Notes: generated by a model not told the origin, from the letters alone. 64,000 nt of DNA from an uncultured Cohaesibacter sp. (GCF_963676485.1 NZ_OY781114.1:3984501-4048500), one strand, 5' to 3'; positions 1 through 9,116 are shown, counted from the stretch's first letter. Made by a program: numbers and translations.

Positions 1-408
1 CCCTATTTCAGAAAGCCTGCTCCGAAGTCACTGGATCGGAATGCGTTTGATATTTCTCCGATTGCAGCAATGTCGCTGGAAGACGGAGCCGCAACGCTAA
101 CCGCTTTTACCGTCGAAACGCTCTGTCTTGGACTAGAGCATATGGAGATCCAGGAAGGGGAGCCCGCTAAGATGGTTGTTGTTTGTGGCGGCGGGCAGCA
201 TAATGGCTATATGATGGATCAGTTGGGCGAGGCGCTGGATAGCCCAGTCATGCTCGCTGATGATCTAGGCTGGAATGGCGATGTGCTGGAGGCAGAAGCC
301 TTCGGATATCTCGCTGTCCGGTCCTTGCGGCAGCTTCCACTTACATTCCCCGGCACCACCGGGGTCAAGCAGCCGCAAACTGGTGGCGTGCTGTCACCAC
401 CGGTTTGA
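1..408 (+). CDS. anmK: Anhydro-N-acetylmuramic acid kinase, C-terminal part (5' end outside window)
   Basis: The last 135 residues of AnmK are present; the gene begins before the window. AnmK hydrates and phosphorylates 1,6-anhydro-MurNAc to MurNAc-6-phosphate in the cytoplasm, a peptidoglycan-recycling step. Family hallmarks visible are PKSLDRNAF close to the window edge, the VVCGGGQHN nucleotide-binding segment, LEAEAFGYLAVR and the terminal PLTFPGTTGV. The stop lies 46 bases before a methyltransferase gene on the same strand, so the two may be cotranscribed. Identification rests on several conserved motifs in the expected order. Confidence 0.93.
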   Translation, partial: PYFRKPAPKSLDRNAFDISPIAAMSLEDGAATLTAFTVETLCLGLEHMEIQEGEPAKMVVVCGGGQHNGYMMDQLGEALDSPVMLADDLGWNGDVLEAEAFGYLAVRSLRQLPLTFPGTTGVKQPQTGGVLSPPV

Positions 409-454
409 ACGCTCAAGGTGAGCTGTAAACACGACAGGAAACAGGGGGAATTTC

Positions 455-1060
455 ATGGTCAGTGTTCCAAGCAATAGAGGGTATGAAGTCACGGCGGCGA
501 GTTTAGCCAAGCGCTATGATGGGTATGAGATTGAAGATTCGCACGGCTGGTTTCTCAATATGCTGCCGCCGGCACCATTGAGTGTGCTGGATATTGGCGC
601 CGGTTCCGGGCGCGACGGGCTTCACTATGCCGAGAAGGGATATCAGGTAACGGCGATAGAGCCGACAGACGCTTTCAGGAAAATCGCGCAGGCCAAGGAA
701 GGTGCCGAGGCCATAGAGTGGTTGGAAGATACTTTGCCTGAACTGGAAGCATTGGGGCAGCGTACATTTGACATCATCACTCTTATTGCCGTTTGGATGC
801 ATCTGGATGTGGAAGAGCGTGAAGAGGGCATGGTGCGTCTCAACAATCTGTTGCGGCCGGGCGGATTTCTGGCCATGACCGTGCGGCACGGCGAGCCACC
901 TGAAGGCCGCTTGATGTTTGAGGTTTCTGATGAAGAAGTGATCGAAGCGGCCAGAGGCCTGGGGCTTTCGCTTGTCAGTCATGCCAATGTTGAGTCGTCT
1001 CAACCTCTCAACAAGGCAAAGGGGATCACATGGAGCCGCTTTGCTTTTAGGAAGGGCTAA
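455..1060 (+). CDS. Class I SAM-dependent methyltransferase
   Basis: A 201-residue protein with the Rossmann-type SAM-binding motif I (VLDIGAGSGRDGLHYA, about residues 44-59) followed by the acidic AIEP of motif II and a motif-IV-like DIITLIAVWMHL. This pattern is that of the small Methyltransf_11/TehB-like enzymes; the methyl acceptor cannot be told from sequence. The ATG follows a strong purine-rich ribosome site (GGGGGAA, 444-450). It follows anmK closely and is separated from the convergent hydrolase gene by a bidirectional terminator. A tellurite- or metabolite-methylating role would be guesswork. Confidence 0.85.
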   Translation: MVSVPSNRGYEVTAASLAKRYDGYEIEDSHGWFLNMLPPAPLSVLDIGAGSGRDGLHYAEKGYQVTAIEPTDAFRKIAQAKEGAEAIEWLEDTLPELEALGQRTFDIITLIAVWMHLDVEEREEGMVRLNNLLRPGGFLAMTVRHGEPPEGRLMFEVSDEEVIEAARGLGLSLVSHANVESSQPLNKAKGITWSRFAFRKG

Positions 1061-1093
1061 CATGTTGGGGGGTGAGCAACGATCCCTGAACAT

Positions 1094-1124
1094 AAAAAAA
1101 AGGCCGCTCTTGAAGCGGCCTTTT
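1094..1124. terminator. Bidirectional intrinsic terminator
   Basis: Perfect 11-bp arms at 1098-1108 and 1114-1124 around a 5-base loop, with an A tract on the left and T residues on the right. It lies between the convergent methyltransferase and hydrolase genes and can end transcripts from both sides. Confidence 0.85.
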
Positions 1125-1142
1125 GAATTTCTGAGAGCTCTT

Positions 1143-1847
1143 TTAGGGCTGGACTGTCGGAGCGGTAATGTCGTCTGTTTCCGTAATTTCCACCAACTGG
1201 GACGGATCAAAGCCGATGCGCTTGTCCAGATAATTGGCGCATACATTGATCAGCTGATCGGTCTCTTCCTTGAAGAAGTGGTTTGCACCGGGAATGATTT
1301 CCTGATCGATGACAATGCCCTTCTGGGTTTTGAGCTTGTCGACGAGTGCCTGCACATCCTTGTGCGGGACAACCTTGTCCATGCCGCCATGGGTGATAAG
1401 GCCTGAGGACGGGCAGGGCGCAAGGAACGAGAAATCATACAGATTGGCCGGAGGCGCAATGGAGATGAAACCTTCCACTTCCGGGCGACGCATCAGCAAT
1501 TGCATGCCGATCCAAGCGCCGAAGGAAAAGCCCGCAATCCATACGCCAGGGGCTTCGGAATGGAATGTCTGGACCCAGTCCAGAGCGGCCGCTGCATCAG
1601 ACAACTCGCCCACACCATGGTCAAATGTGCCTTGAGATCTGCCGACGCCGCGGAAGTTGAAGCGAAGAACTGTGAAGCCGCGACGCGCAAACATGTAATA
1701 GAGATGGTAGATAATCTCGTTGTTCATGGTGCCGCCGAAGCGGGGATGCGGATGAAGAATCAGTGCGATGGGGGCCTTGCGGTTTTTGGAAGGGTGCAGC
1801 CGTCCTTCCAAGCGTCCGGCAGGGCCGTTAAAGATCACCTCTGGCAT
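1143..1847 (-). CDS. Alpha/beta hydrolase
   Basis: A 234-residue serine hydrolase of the alpha/beta fold. The nucleophile elbow GFSFG places Ser108, with likely acid Asp157 (HGGMDKVVP) and base His190 (GANHFF). HPHPRFGGTMNN near residue 33 and RFNFRGVGRSQG near residue 62 are typical of the short cytoplasmic hydrolases often annotated as dienelactone-hydrolase-like. There is no signal peptide or membrane segment. It is divergent from the SUF operon across about 370 bases; this neighbourhood is common in Rhizobiales but no role in Fe-S assembly is established. Substrate unknown. Confidence 0.88.
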   Translation of the reverse strand: MPEVIFNGPAGRLEGRLHPSKNRKAPIALILHPHPRFGGTMNNEIIYHLYYMFARRGFTVLRFNFRGVGRSQGTFDHGVGELSDAAAALDWVQTFHSEAPGVWIAGFSFGAWIGMQLLMRRPEVEGFISIAPPANLYDFSFLAPCPSSGLITHGGMDKVVPHKDVQALVDKLKTQKGIVIDQEIIPGANHFFKEETDQLINVCANYLDKRIGFDPSQLVEITETDDITAPTVQP

Positions 1848-1968
1848 AGGGTGCCCGGTCCTCTTTTAAATTGGTTCATTATGGGGATCCCACAGCTTTG
1901 GCCCGAGCCTGTTTCACTTATATGTGTACATTCAGACATTCAGCGAACATCCAAACAAAGGATGGGGC

Positions 1969-2003
1969 TATAAAACTTGACTGAATGGCACAAGTTTTAT
2001 AAA
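1969..2003 (+). promoter_or_regulatory. Putative SUF operon promoter overlapping an 11-bp inverted repeat
   Basis: Perfect 11-bp arms occur at 1969-1979 and 1991-2001 with an 11-base spacer. The repeat encloses a TTGACT -35-like hexamer (1977-1982) and runs into TATAAA (1998-2003), a -10-like hexamer with a short 15-base spacer. The symmetry over a promoter suggests an operator. It lies in the 373-base gap (1848-2220) between the divergent hydrolase and the first cysteine desulfurase. The promoter call is by eye only. Confidence 0.4.
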
Positions 2004-2008
2004 GCTGT

Positions 2009-2025
2009 TTTAGAATGATTCAAAA
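2009..2025 (+). promoter_or_regulatory. Irr-type iron control element (ICE) candidate
   Basis: TTTAGAA-TGA-TTCAAAA matches the rhizobial ICE/Irr box pattern TTTAGAA-N3-TTCTAAA at 13 of 14 defined positions. It sits just downstream of the putative -10 element, where Irr binding would block transcription. Irr is the haem-responsive Fur-family regulator of Rhizobiales, and SUF genes are reported Irr targets in that order. The regulator gene itself is not in the window. Confidence 0.6.
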
Positions 2026-2220
2026 CTAGAAGCGGAGCCAAAGTTGATGCGATCCATTTGATTGTCCTTCTTAACACAAATGGATGGTTGAATTTCAAGT
2101 CTTTTCGAAGCGGATAGACGAATTATCTGAGCGGACTGCCTCAAAATTTGCGTCAGGCCATGATAAATATTCAAGAAAAGCTTCGGGACGGTTCCGAGGG
2201 GCAAGTTACAGGAAAGAAAT

Positions 2221-3408
2221 ATGCAGCGCGCCTATCTTGATCACAATGCGACCTCTCCTTTGCGCCCGCCTGTCAAGGCAGCCATGATCGAGGCGTGGGA
2301 GGTTGCCGGCAACCCGTCCTCGGTTCACAAGGAGGGGCGAGAGGCGCGCGCGCTGGTGGAGAAGGCACGCCAGCAGGTAGCTGATCTGGTTGGTGGCGTT
2401 GCACGACAGGTGATTTTCACATCCGGAGCCAGCGAAGCGAATATGCTCGCGCTGACGCCGCATATGAAAGTCGAGTATCAGCCTGATCCTGCATCCTTTT
2501 TGTTTATGAGCGCTGTGGAGCATCCTTCGGTTTTGTCCGGAGGGCGCTTTGACGCCAAGGTGCGTCGCGAAATTTCTGTGTTGCCAAGCGGGGCGGTGGA
2601 TTTATCGGTCTTGCGCCAGATGCTCGCTGCACATGATATGCAAACAGGGCGTCCGATGATTGCCGTGATGGCGGTTAATAGCGAGACGGGTGTCATCCAG
2701 CCGGTTGCCGAGATCGCCGCTCTGGCGCAAGAATTCAATGCCTATTTTCATCTTGATGCCGTGCAGGCGGCAGGGCGCATTCCGCTTGATATGGCGGAGC
2801 TTGGCTGCACCAGCCTGTCTCTTTCTGCGCACAAACTCGGTGGCCCCAAAGGGGGTGGAGCCCTGATCATGGCACATGAGGGAACCGAGCCTGAGCCCCT
2901 GATAACGGGCGGACCGCAAGAGAATCGCCTCCGTGCCGGTACAGAGAATGTGGCCGGAATTGTCGGGTTTGGCGTTGCCTGTGAAGCGGCTGGAGAGGAT
3001 TTGCGAAAGCCCGATGGCTTTGGGCGCCTTGCGGTGCTGCGCGATCACTTTGAAGAAAGACTGCGCGCGCTGGGCCCTGATGTGGTGATCTTTGGCGCCG
3101 ATGCTGAAAGGGTCGGGAATACAAGCCAGTTTGCAATTCCGGGAATAAAAGGCGAGATGGCGTTGATCCGTCTTGATCTTGCTGGTGTCGCCGTCAGTTC
3201 CGGATCGGCTTGTTCTTCGGGCAAGGTCTCGGCTTCGCATGTGCTGCTGGCGATGGGATATGAGCCTGTGATCGCGGGATCTGCGATCCGCATGAGCCTT
3301 GGCTGGAGCAGCAAAGAGCCTGAAATCGATGCTCTTATAGAAGCTCTTGAACAAATATGCGTCAAAAACTCAAAAAATAGTTTAAGAGGCATTGAGAAGG
3401 GGCTGTGA
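2221..3408 (+). CDS. Cysteine desulfurase, NifS/IscS type (first gene of SUF operon)
   Basis: A 395-residue class-V aminotransferase-fold enzyme that takes sulfur from cysteine for Fe-S cluster assembly. It has the PLP lysine in SAHKLGGPKG (Lys205), the N-terminal YLDHNATSP, and the catalytic loop SSGSACSSGKV with Cys331, as in the IscS/NifS group rather than the SufS group. The ATG at 2221 follows an AGGAAA ribosome site. It precedes sufB by 255 bases, and a second, SufS-type desulfurase lies later in the same operon (7408). No IscR-type regulator gene accompanies it. The C-terminal tail (VKNSKNSLRGIEKGL) is lysine-rich and variable in the family. Confidence 0.92.
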   Translation: MQRAYLDHNATSPLRPPVKAAMIEAWEVAGNPSSVHKEGREARALVEKARQQVADLVGGVARQVIFTSGASEANMLALTPHMKVEYQPDPASFLFMSAVEHPSVLSGGRFDAKVRREISVLPSGAVDLSVLRQMLAAHDMQTGRPMIAVMAVNSETGVIQPVAEIAALAQEFNAYFHLDAVQAAGRIPLDMAELGCTSLSLSAHKLGGPKGGGALIMAHEGTEPEPLITGGPQENRLRAGTENVAGIVGFGVACEAAGEDLRKPDGFGRLAVLRDHFEERLRALGPDVVIFGADAERVGNTSQFAIPGIKGEMALIRLDLAGVAVSSGSACSSGKVSASHVLLAMGYEPVIAGSAIRMSLGWSSKEPEIDALIEALEQICVKNSKNSLRGIEKGL

Positions 3409-3663
3409 GCACGCTTATATAGAGATCATGGAATTGGTCTCTTTGCGCGATAGAGACGCGCATGGATGTCAAAATGGATGTGCTGCCGGTTCGGGACTGG
3501 CGGCATCTAAGCAAAAATGAGATGAGTTAAAATCTGCGATCGGGCATCTCTGTCACTTTTTGCTTTGCCAACAGTCCAGTGTTGGATCCACGATAATGCA
3601 GGAAACTGGGCGAGCAGCCCTATGACCGGCGGTCTTTGAAACCGCTCAGGAATGGAGTAGCAA

Positions 3664-5148
3664 ATGGCTGCTGTTAAGGAGACGGTCGATCAAGTCAAGC
3701 AGATCGACGTTGACCAGTATAAATATGGCTTTGTGACGGACATCGAGTCCGACAAGGCACCGATTGGGTTGAATGAGGATGTCATCCGCTTCATCTCCGC
3801 AAAGAAAGATGAACCGGAATGGATGCTTGAATGGCGTCTTGAGGCTTATCAGCGTTGGCTGACCATGGAAGAACCCACATGGGCCAAGCTCGAATATCCC
3901 AAACCCAAATTCAACGAAATCTATTATTATTCCGCACCGAAAGTTGCCGAGGGCCCCAGAAGCCTTGATGAAGTGGACCCTGAACTTCTCAGAACCTATG
4001 AGAAGCTTGGTATTCCGCTGCAGGAGCAAGAAATTCTGGCCGGTGTTACCGAAGAAAATCGGCAATATTCCAAGGTGGCTGTCGATGCCGTGTTTGACTC
4101 GGTATCCGTTGCGACCACCTTCAAGGAAGAACTCAGGAAGGCCGGTGTGATCTTCTGTTCTATCTCGGAAGCTATTCGTGAGCATCCTGAGCTGGTCAAG
4201 AAGTATCTTGCCTCAGTGGTGCCGGTATCGGACAACTTTTACGCAACGCTGAACAGCGCGGTATTTACCGATGGTTCGTTTGTGTATGTGCCCGAAGGCG
4301 TGCGCTGCCCGATGGAGCTTTCCACCTATTTCCGCATCAACGAGCAGAATACGGGGCAGTTCGAGCGCACACTGATCATTGCTGACAAGGGCTCTTACGT
4401 TTCCTATCTGGAAGGTTGCACCGCGCCTCAGCGCGACGAAAATCAGCTGCATGCGGCTGTGGTAGAGCTGATTGCGCTGGAAGATGCCGAGATCAAATAT
4501 TCGACCGTCCAGAACTGGTATCCGGGCGACAGCGAAGGCAAGGGCGGTATCTATAACTTCGTGACCAAGCGAGGCGATTGCCGCGAGAAAAACTCCAAGA
4601 TTTCCTGGACGCAGGTCGAAACCGGCTCTGCGATCACCTGGAAATATCCTAGCTGTATTCTCCGTGGCGAAAACTCTACCGGCGAATTCTACTCGATTGC
4701 CATTTCCAACGGCTATCAGCAGATCGACAGTGGTACCAAGATGGTGCATCTGGGCAAGAACACCTCTTCGCGCATTATCTCCAAGGGTATTTCGGCAGGG
4801 CGATCCAACAACACCTACCGTGGTTTGGTGTCTGCGCACAAGAAAGCCTCTGGCGCACGCAACTTCACACAGTGTGACAGTCTGCTGATCGGTGATCAAT
4901 GTGGCGCACACACGGTTCCTTATGTGGAGAGCAAGAATGCTTCTGCCATCTTCGAACATGAGGCGACGACTTCGAAAATTTCCGATGACCAGATGTTCTA
5001 TTGTCAGGCACGCGGTATCGGCGAAGAAGAGGCGGTGGCGCTCATTGTCAACGGCTTCGTGAAGGATGTGATTCAGCAGCTACCGATGGAATTTGCTGTC
5101 GAAGCGCAGAAGCTGATCAATATCTCTCTTGAAGGATCCGTTGGCTAA
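3664..5148 (+). CDS. sufB: Fe-S cluster assembly protein SufB
   Basis: A 494-residue SufB, part of the cytoplasmic SufBCD scaffold that builds Fe-S clusters on sulfur delivered by a cysteine desulfurase. The beta-helix core includes [16 protein letters not shown], the [18 protein letters not shown] segment and the conserved C-terminal block [21 protein letters not shown]. Length is normal for the long SufB form (about 480-495). The start has a strong ribosome site (GGAATGGAG). Downstream are sufC and sufD, the ATPase and the other scaffold subunit. Confidence 0.97.
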   Translation: MAAVKETVDQVKQIDVDQYKYGFVTDIESDKAPIGLNEDVIRFISAKKDEPEWMLEWRLEAYQRWLTMEEPTWAKLEYPKPKFNEIYYYSAPKVAEGPRSLDEVDPELLRTYEKLGIPLQEQEILAGVTEENRQYSKVAVDAVFDSVSVATTFKEELRKAGVIFCSISEAIREHPELVKKYLASVVPVSDNFYATLNSAVFTDGSFVYVPEGVRCPMELSTYFRINEQNTGQFERTLIIADKGSYVSYLEGCTAPQRDENQLHAAVVELIALEDAEIKYSTVQNWYPGDSEGKGGIYNFVTKRGDCREKNSKISWTQVETGSAITWKYPSCILRGENSTGEFYSIAISNGYQQIDSGTKMVHLGKNTSSRIISKGISAGRSNNTYRGLVSAHKKASGARNFTQCDSLLIGDQCGAHTVPYVESKNASAIFEHEATTSKISDDQMFYCQARGIGEEEAVALIVNGFVKDVIQQLPMEFAVEAQKLINISLEGSVG

Positions 5149-5151
5149 GCG

Positions 5152-5172
5152 CGTTTCATCTTTCGTGAAACG
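5152..5172 (+). repeat. 7-bp hairpin directly after sufB
   Basis: CGTTTCA (5152-5158) pairs perfectly with TGAAACG (5166-5172) around a 7-base loop, beginning three bases after the sufB stop. No T tract follows, so it is more likely an RNA-stabilising or processing hairpin than a terminator. A second short stem lies at about 5193-5207. Confidence 0.5.
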
Positions 5173-5273
5173 ACAAGCATCAACCATATGCGGCCCATCG
5201 TGTGGGCTAAGGACACTTATTGATTACTGGGATGGCGAAGCTTGAGAGGCGACGCCCCAAAGGAAACAAAACG

Positions 5274-6026
5274 ATGTTGGAAATCAAAAATCTTCACGCC
5301 GAAGTGGAAGGCAACAAAATTCTCCGCGGGATTGATCTGACCATCAATGCAGGCGAAATTCATGCGATCATGGGCCCGAACGGCTCTGGTAAATCCACGC
5401 TTTCCTATGTTCTGGCAGGCAAGGATGACTATGACATCACCGAAGGGGAGATCCTCTTCAATGGTGAGAATGTGCTGGAAATGGAACCCCATGAGCGCGC
5501 TGCCGCGGGGCTGTTCCTGGCCATGCAATACCCGATTGAAATTCCCGGTGTTGCCAACATGACATTCCTGAAAACCGCGCTGAATGCCCAGCGAGTGGCG
5601 CGCGGCGAGGGGGAATTGAAAACCCCTGACTTCATGAAAAAAGTCAAGGAGCTTTCTGCCAAGCTCAATGTTTCGCAGGAAATGCTGCGCCGTCCGCTTA
5701 ATGTGGGATTCTCCGGTGGTGAGAAGAAGCGCAACGAAATTTTGCAGATGGCTTTGCTTGAGCCGAAACTCTGCATCCTTGATGAGACCGATTCCGGGCT
5801 TGATATCGATGCGCTGCGGATTGTCTCTGATGGTGTGAATGCGCTGAAGTCGGCAGAGCGGTCCATGCTGGTCATTACCCACTATCAGCGTCTGCTCAAC
5901 TATATCGTTCCAGACGTTGTGCATGTGATGTATCAGGGCAGGATCGTCAAATCCGGCGATAAAGATCTGGCTCTGCAGCTGGAAGAAAAAGGCTATGCAG
6001 AGTTCACCGGCGAAGCTGCGGCTTGA
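5274..6026 (+). CDS. sufC: Fe-S cluster assembly ATPase SufC
   Basis: A 250-residue ABC-type ATPase of the SufBCD scaffold. Walker A is GPNGSGKST, the signature region is NVGFSGGEKKRNEI, and Walker B (CILDETDSGLD) contains the SufC-specific DSGLDIDAL. The ATG at 5274 was preferred over an in-frame TTG at 5220 because it follows AAAGGAA at 5259-5265, gives the usual SufC length and starts with the family-typical MLEIKNLH. The stop is 14 bases before sufD. Confidence 0.97.
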   Translation: MLEIKNLHAEVEGNKILRGIDLTINAGEIHAIMGPNGSGKSTLSYVLAGKDDYDITEGEILFNGENVLEMEPHERAAAGLFLAMQYPIEIPGVANMTFLKTALNAQRVARGEGELKTPDFMKKVKELSAKLNVSQEMLRRPLNVGFSGGEKKRNEILQMALLEPKLCILDETDSGLDIDALRIVSDGVNALKSAERSMLVITHYQRLLNYIVPDVVHVMYQGRIVKSGDKDLALQLEEKGYAEFTGEAAA

Positions 6027-6040
6027 TTGGGAGGAAACTT

Positions 6041-7348
6041 ATGACGAGACCTACAATCAAAACGGCTGCTGATGAGGCTCTGGAGAGCCTTTTGAAAGCA
6101 GCGCAGGAAAACCTGCCGGGCAATTCAGACTTTTCGTCTCTGCGCTCGGCTGCGGTTTCTGCCTTTGAAGAAAATGGTTTGCCGACCCGTCGGGTCGAGG
6201 ATTGGAAATATTCCGACCTCAAACGGGTGATGCCATCCGATCTGGCGCTTGCTGAACCGGTCGATGCGGCCACGGCAAAAGATCGTCTGTCCGGCTCGGG
6301 TATCCTGAAGTCTGTCGAAAAGAGCCAGCTTGTGTTGGTCAATGGCTGCTTCAGTGCCGAGCTGTCCGATCTGTCGGCACTCGGAGACGCCATCACTGTT
6401 CGCTCTGTATCAGATGCGTTGCAGGCTGGTGATTTCGTTCTGGATGATCCTGAGATTGCCAAAGGCGATATCGCACTCTCACTCAACACTGCGCTGTTGC
6501 AGGATGGGGTGATCGTGGAGATCGCAGAAGGGGCCGAACTGGCCAAGCCGCTGGAAATTCGGCATGTGATGTTGGGTGGCGGCCTTGCTACCTTGCGCAA
6601 CCGTGTCGTGATCGGCAAGGGCGCCAAGGTCGGTATCATCGAAACCTTTGTTGGCGATGAGGCTGCCTATCAGCTCAACAGCGTGATTGACTATCGCATT
6701 GCAGATGACGTCAAGCTGAATGTCTTGCGCATAATCAACGAGGGCGATCAGGCGATCCATCTTGGTTCCACAACGGCGACTGTTGGGGGCAACGTGCATT
6801 TTGAGCATTTCACCCTTTCTGCCAGTGGCCAGTTTGTGCGCAGCCAGTCGTTCGTTGCCATGCTTGGGGAATATAGCGATGCTGATCTGTTCGGGGCCTC
6901 TTTGGTCGACGGCAAGCGGCATAGCGATATCACTCTGAAAATGGATCATGCGGTGCCAAACTGCAATTCCAAGGAACAATATCGTACGGTGCTTGATGAC
7001 AAGGCCGAGGGTGTGTTCCAGGGACAGATCATCGTCCGCCAATATGCGCAGAAGACCGATGCCAAGATGATGAGCCAGGCCTTGTTGCTTTCGGAGGATG
7101 CCTCCTTCAACAACAAGCCCGAGCTGGAAATCTATGCCGATGATGTTATTTGCGGGCATGGAGCGACGTGTGGTGACCTGGATGAAGATCTTCTCTTCTA
7201 TCTCGGCTCGCGCGGCATCCCCAAGGATTTGGCCAAGAAAATGCTTGTCATGGCTTTCCTCGCAGAAGCGATTGAGAATGTCTCCAACGAGCAGTTCGTC
7301 GAAGCTCTGGAAAGCTATATTCTGGACCGTCTTGGTCTTTCCGAGTGA
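6041..7348 (+). CDS. sufD: Fe-S cluster assembly protein SufD
   Basis: A 435-residue SufD, the SufB paralogue that completes the scaffold. The N-terminal helical region contains GLPTRRVEDWKYSDL, followed by the right-handed beta helix, with the conserved block KPELEIYADDVICGHGATCG near the C terminus. The ATG at 6041 follows GGGAGGA and is preferred over the in-frame TTG at 6023, which overlaps the sufC stop. It lies between sufC and sufS in the standard SUF order. Confidence 0.96.
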   Translation: MTRPTIKTAADEALESLLKAAQENLPGNSDFSSLRSAAVSAFEENGLPTRRVEDWKYSDLKRVMPSDLALAEPVDAATAKDRLSGSGILKSVEKSQLVLVNGCFSAELSDLSALGDAITVRSVSDALQAGDFVLDDPEIAKGDIALSLNTALLQDGVIVEIAEGAELAKPLEIRHVMLGGGLATLRNRVVIGKGAKVGIIETFVGDEAAYQLNSVIDYRIADDVKLNVLRIINEGDQAIHLGSTTATVGGNVHFEHFTLSASGQFVRSQSFVAMLGEYSDADLFGASLVDGKRHSDITLKMDHAVPNCNSKEQYRTVLDDKAEGVFQGQIIVRQYAQKTDAKMMSQALLLSEDASFNNKPELEIYADDVICGHGATCGDLDEDLLFYLGSRGIPKDLAKKMLVMAFLAEAIENVSNEQFVEALESYILDRLGLSE

Positions 7349-7407
7349 CGCGTAAATGATATCAGGAAGGCACTCTGTCACGGGTGCCTAGGATTGGATA
7401 TAGGACC

Positions 7408-8658
7408 ATGATGCATTCCCCTCAAATGGCCGCCAGCAATGGTTATGATGTTGAGGCCATTCGCGCAGACTTCCCGATTCTTTCAAGGGAGGTTTACGGC
7501 AAGCCATTGGTTTATTTTGACAATGGCGCTTCGGCACAGAAGCCGCAGGTGGTGATTGATGCCATAGCGCAGGCTTATTCGAACGAATATGCCAATGTGC
7601 ACCGGGGCTTGCATTTCCTTTCCAATCTGGCGACAGATAAATTTGAAGCTGCGCGCGAAACTGTGCGCCGCTTCCTCAATGCGCCTTCGGTAGACAATGT
7701 CATCTTCACCCGCTCTTCAACTGAAGCGCTCAATCTTGTCGCCCATTCTTATGGTGGCATGGTTCTGGAAGAGGGCGATGAAGTCATCATCTCCATTCTG
7801 GAGCATCATTCCAATATCGTGCCGTGGCACTTCCTGCGCGAACAGCGCGGCGTCGTGATCAAATGGGCACCGGTGGATGAAGAGGGCAATTTCCTGATGG
7901 AAGAGTTCGAGAAACTCCTGACGGACAAGACCAAGATCGTTGCCATCACGCAAATGTCGAATGCCATCGGTACGATCGTGCCTGTCAAGGATGTGATCAA
8001 GAAAGCGCATGCAGCCGGAGCCAAGGTCTTGGTGGATGCCAGCCAGAGCGCCGTGCATATGCCGATCGATGTGCAGGATCTCGATGTCGATTTTCTCGCC
8101 ATTACCGGTCATAAGCTCTATGGCCCGTCTGGCATTGGTGCACTTTATGGCAAGGCAGAATTGCTTGATGCGATGCCTCCTTACATGGGTGGCGGCGAGA
8201 TGATCAAGGATGTGACGCTCGATGGTGTGACCTATGGTGAAGCGCCCCATAAATTCGAAGCCGGGACACCGCCAATTGTTCAGGCTATTGGATTGGGCGT
8301 TGCGCTTGACTATATGGATACTATAGGGCGCGATAAAATCGCAGCTCATGAAGAGACTTTGCGCGCCTATGCGCATGAAAGGCTGGGCGCCATAAATGCG
8401 TTGCGCATTTTCGGAAAAGCCAAAGACAAGGGGGCGATCATCTCCTTTGAGCTTGAAGGCATCCATGCGCATGATGTGTCAATGGTTATTGACCGCGCGG
8501 GCGTTGCAGTGCGTGCTGGCACCCATTGTGCCCAGCCGCTGATGACGCGATATGGCGTGACATCGACTTGCCGCGCATCGTTCGGCCTTTACAACACCAA
8601 GGCAGAAATTGACATTCTGGCAGAGGCACTGGGCAAGGCGCGGGCATTCTTCTCGTAA
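7408..8658 (+). CDS. sufS: Cysteine desulfurase SufS
   Basis: A 416-residue class-V PLP enzyme of the SufS/CsdA group that feeds sulfur to SufBCD. Visible are YFDNGASAQKP near the N terminus, the PLP lysine in TGHKLYGPSG (Lys236) and the active-site cysteine in RAGTHCAQPL (Cys374). The start is taken as ATG 7408; ATG 7411 and an upstream in-frame GTG at 7384 are alternatives. No SufE gene accompanies it in the window, so a partner sulfur acceptor must be elsewhere. This is the second desulfurase of the operon. Confidence 0.95.
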   Translation: MMHSPQMAASNGYDVEAIRADFPILSREVYGKPLVYFDNGASAQKPQVVIDAIAQAYSNEYANVHRGLHFLSNLATDKFEAARETVRRFLNAPSVDNVIFTRSSTEALNLVAHSYGGMVLEEGDEVIISILEHHSNIVPWHFLREQRGVVIKWAPVDEEGNFLMEEFEKLLTDKTKIVAITQMSNAIGTIVPVKDVIKKAHAAGAKVLVDASQSAVHMPIDVQDLDVDFLAITGHKLYGPSGIGALYGKAELLDAMPPYMGGGEMIKDVTLDGVTYGEAPHKFEAGTPPIVQAIGLGVALDYMDTIGRDKIAAHEETLRAYAHERLGAINALRIFGKAKDKGAIISFELEGIHAHDVSMVIDRAGVAVRAGTHCAQPLMTRYGVTSTCRASFGLYNTKAEIDILAEALGKARAFFS

Positions 8659-8720
8659 GCTGGCCTCAAGCGTTGGCAGTCTTTGTCGGTGGTAAGGAAA
8701 AAATGTAGAGAAATGGGTTC

Positions 8721-9116
8721 ATGATGATGAGTGAAACAGTGAGCAACAGTGAGGCAGAAGAGCCGAATGCCCCGAATATGGCTCCCGCTTCGGGCATCCC
8801 TGCCGCTGAGCTGGAGCAGCTAAGTGCGGATATCGTAGAGGCGCTTAAAACCGTTTATGATCCGGAAATTCCGGCGGATATCTATGAGATCGGTTTGATC
8901 TATCGGGTGGATATTGATGATGACCGGAATGTCGAGATTGATATGACCTTGACCGCTCCGGGCTGCCCGGTTGCTGGCGAGATGCCTTCCTGGGTAGAGA
9001 ATGCAGTGAGCTCGGTTGCCGGTGTTGGTATCGTTAAGGTCAATATGGTGTTTGATCCACCCTGGACGCCGGACCGGATGAGCGAAGAAGCCAAGATTGC
9101 GATCAACTGGTATTAA
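8721..9116 (+). CDS. SUF-associated DUF59/MIP18-family protein (SufT-like)
   Basis: A 131-residue protein whose C-terminal 95 residues are a DUF59/MIP18 domain: TVYDPEIPADIYEIGLIYRV, then MTLTAPGCPVAGEMP with the conserved cysteine, and VFDPPWTPDRMSEEAK. The first 35 residues are acidic and low-complexity. DUF59 proteins of SUF operons help mature Fe-S proteins. The start is ATG 8721, with ATG 8724 and 8727 also in frame. It lies between sufS and sufA, followed by a 245-base gap that might hold a secondary promoter. Confidence 0.92.
   Translation: MMMSETVSNSEAEEPNAPNMAPASGIPAAELEQLSADIVEALKTVYDPEIPADIYEIGLIYRVDIDDDRNVEIDMTLTAPGCPVAGEMPSWVENAVSSVAGVGIVKVNMVFDPPWTPDRMSEEAKIAINWY

Noticed and set aside
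2084-2287. 67-codon frame in the SUF leader, overlapping the first desulfurase
   Set aside because: Composition is not protein-like, it overlaps the true gene in another frame, and no ribosome site supports it.
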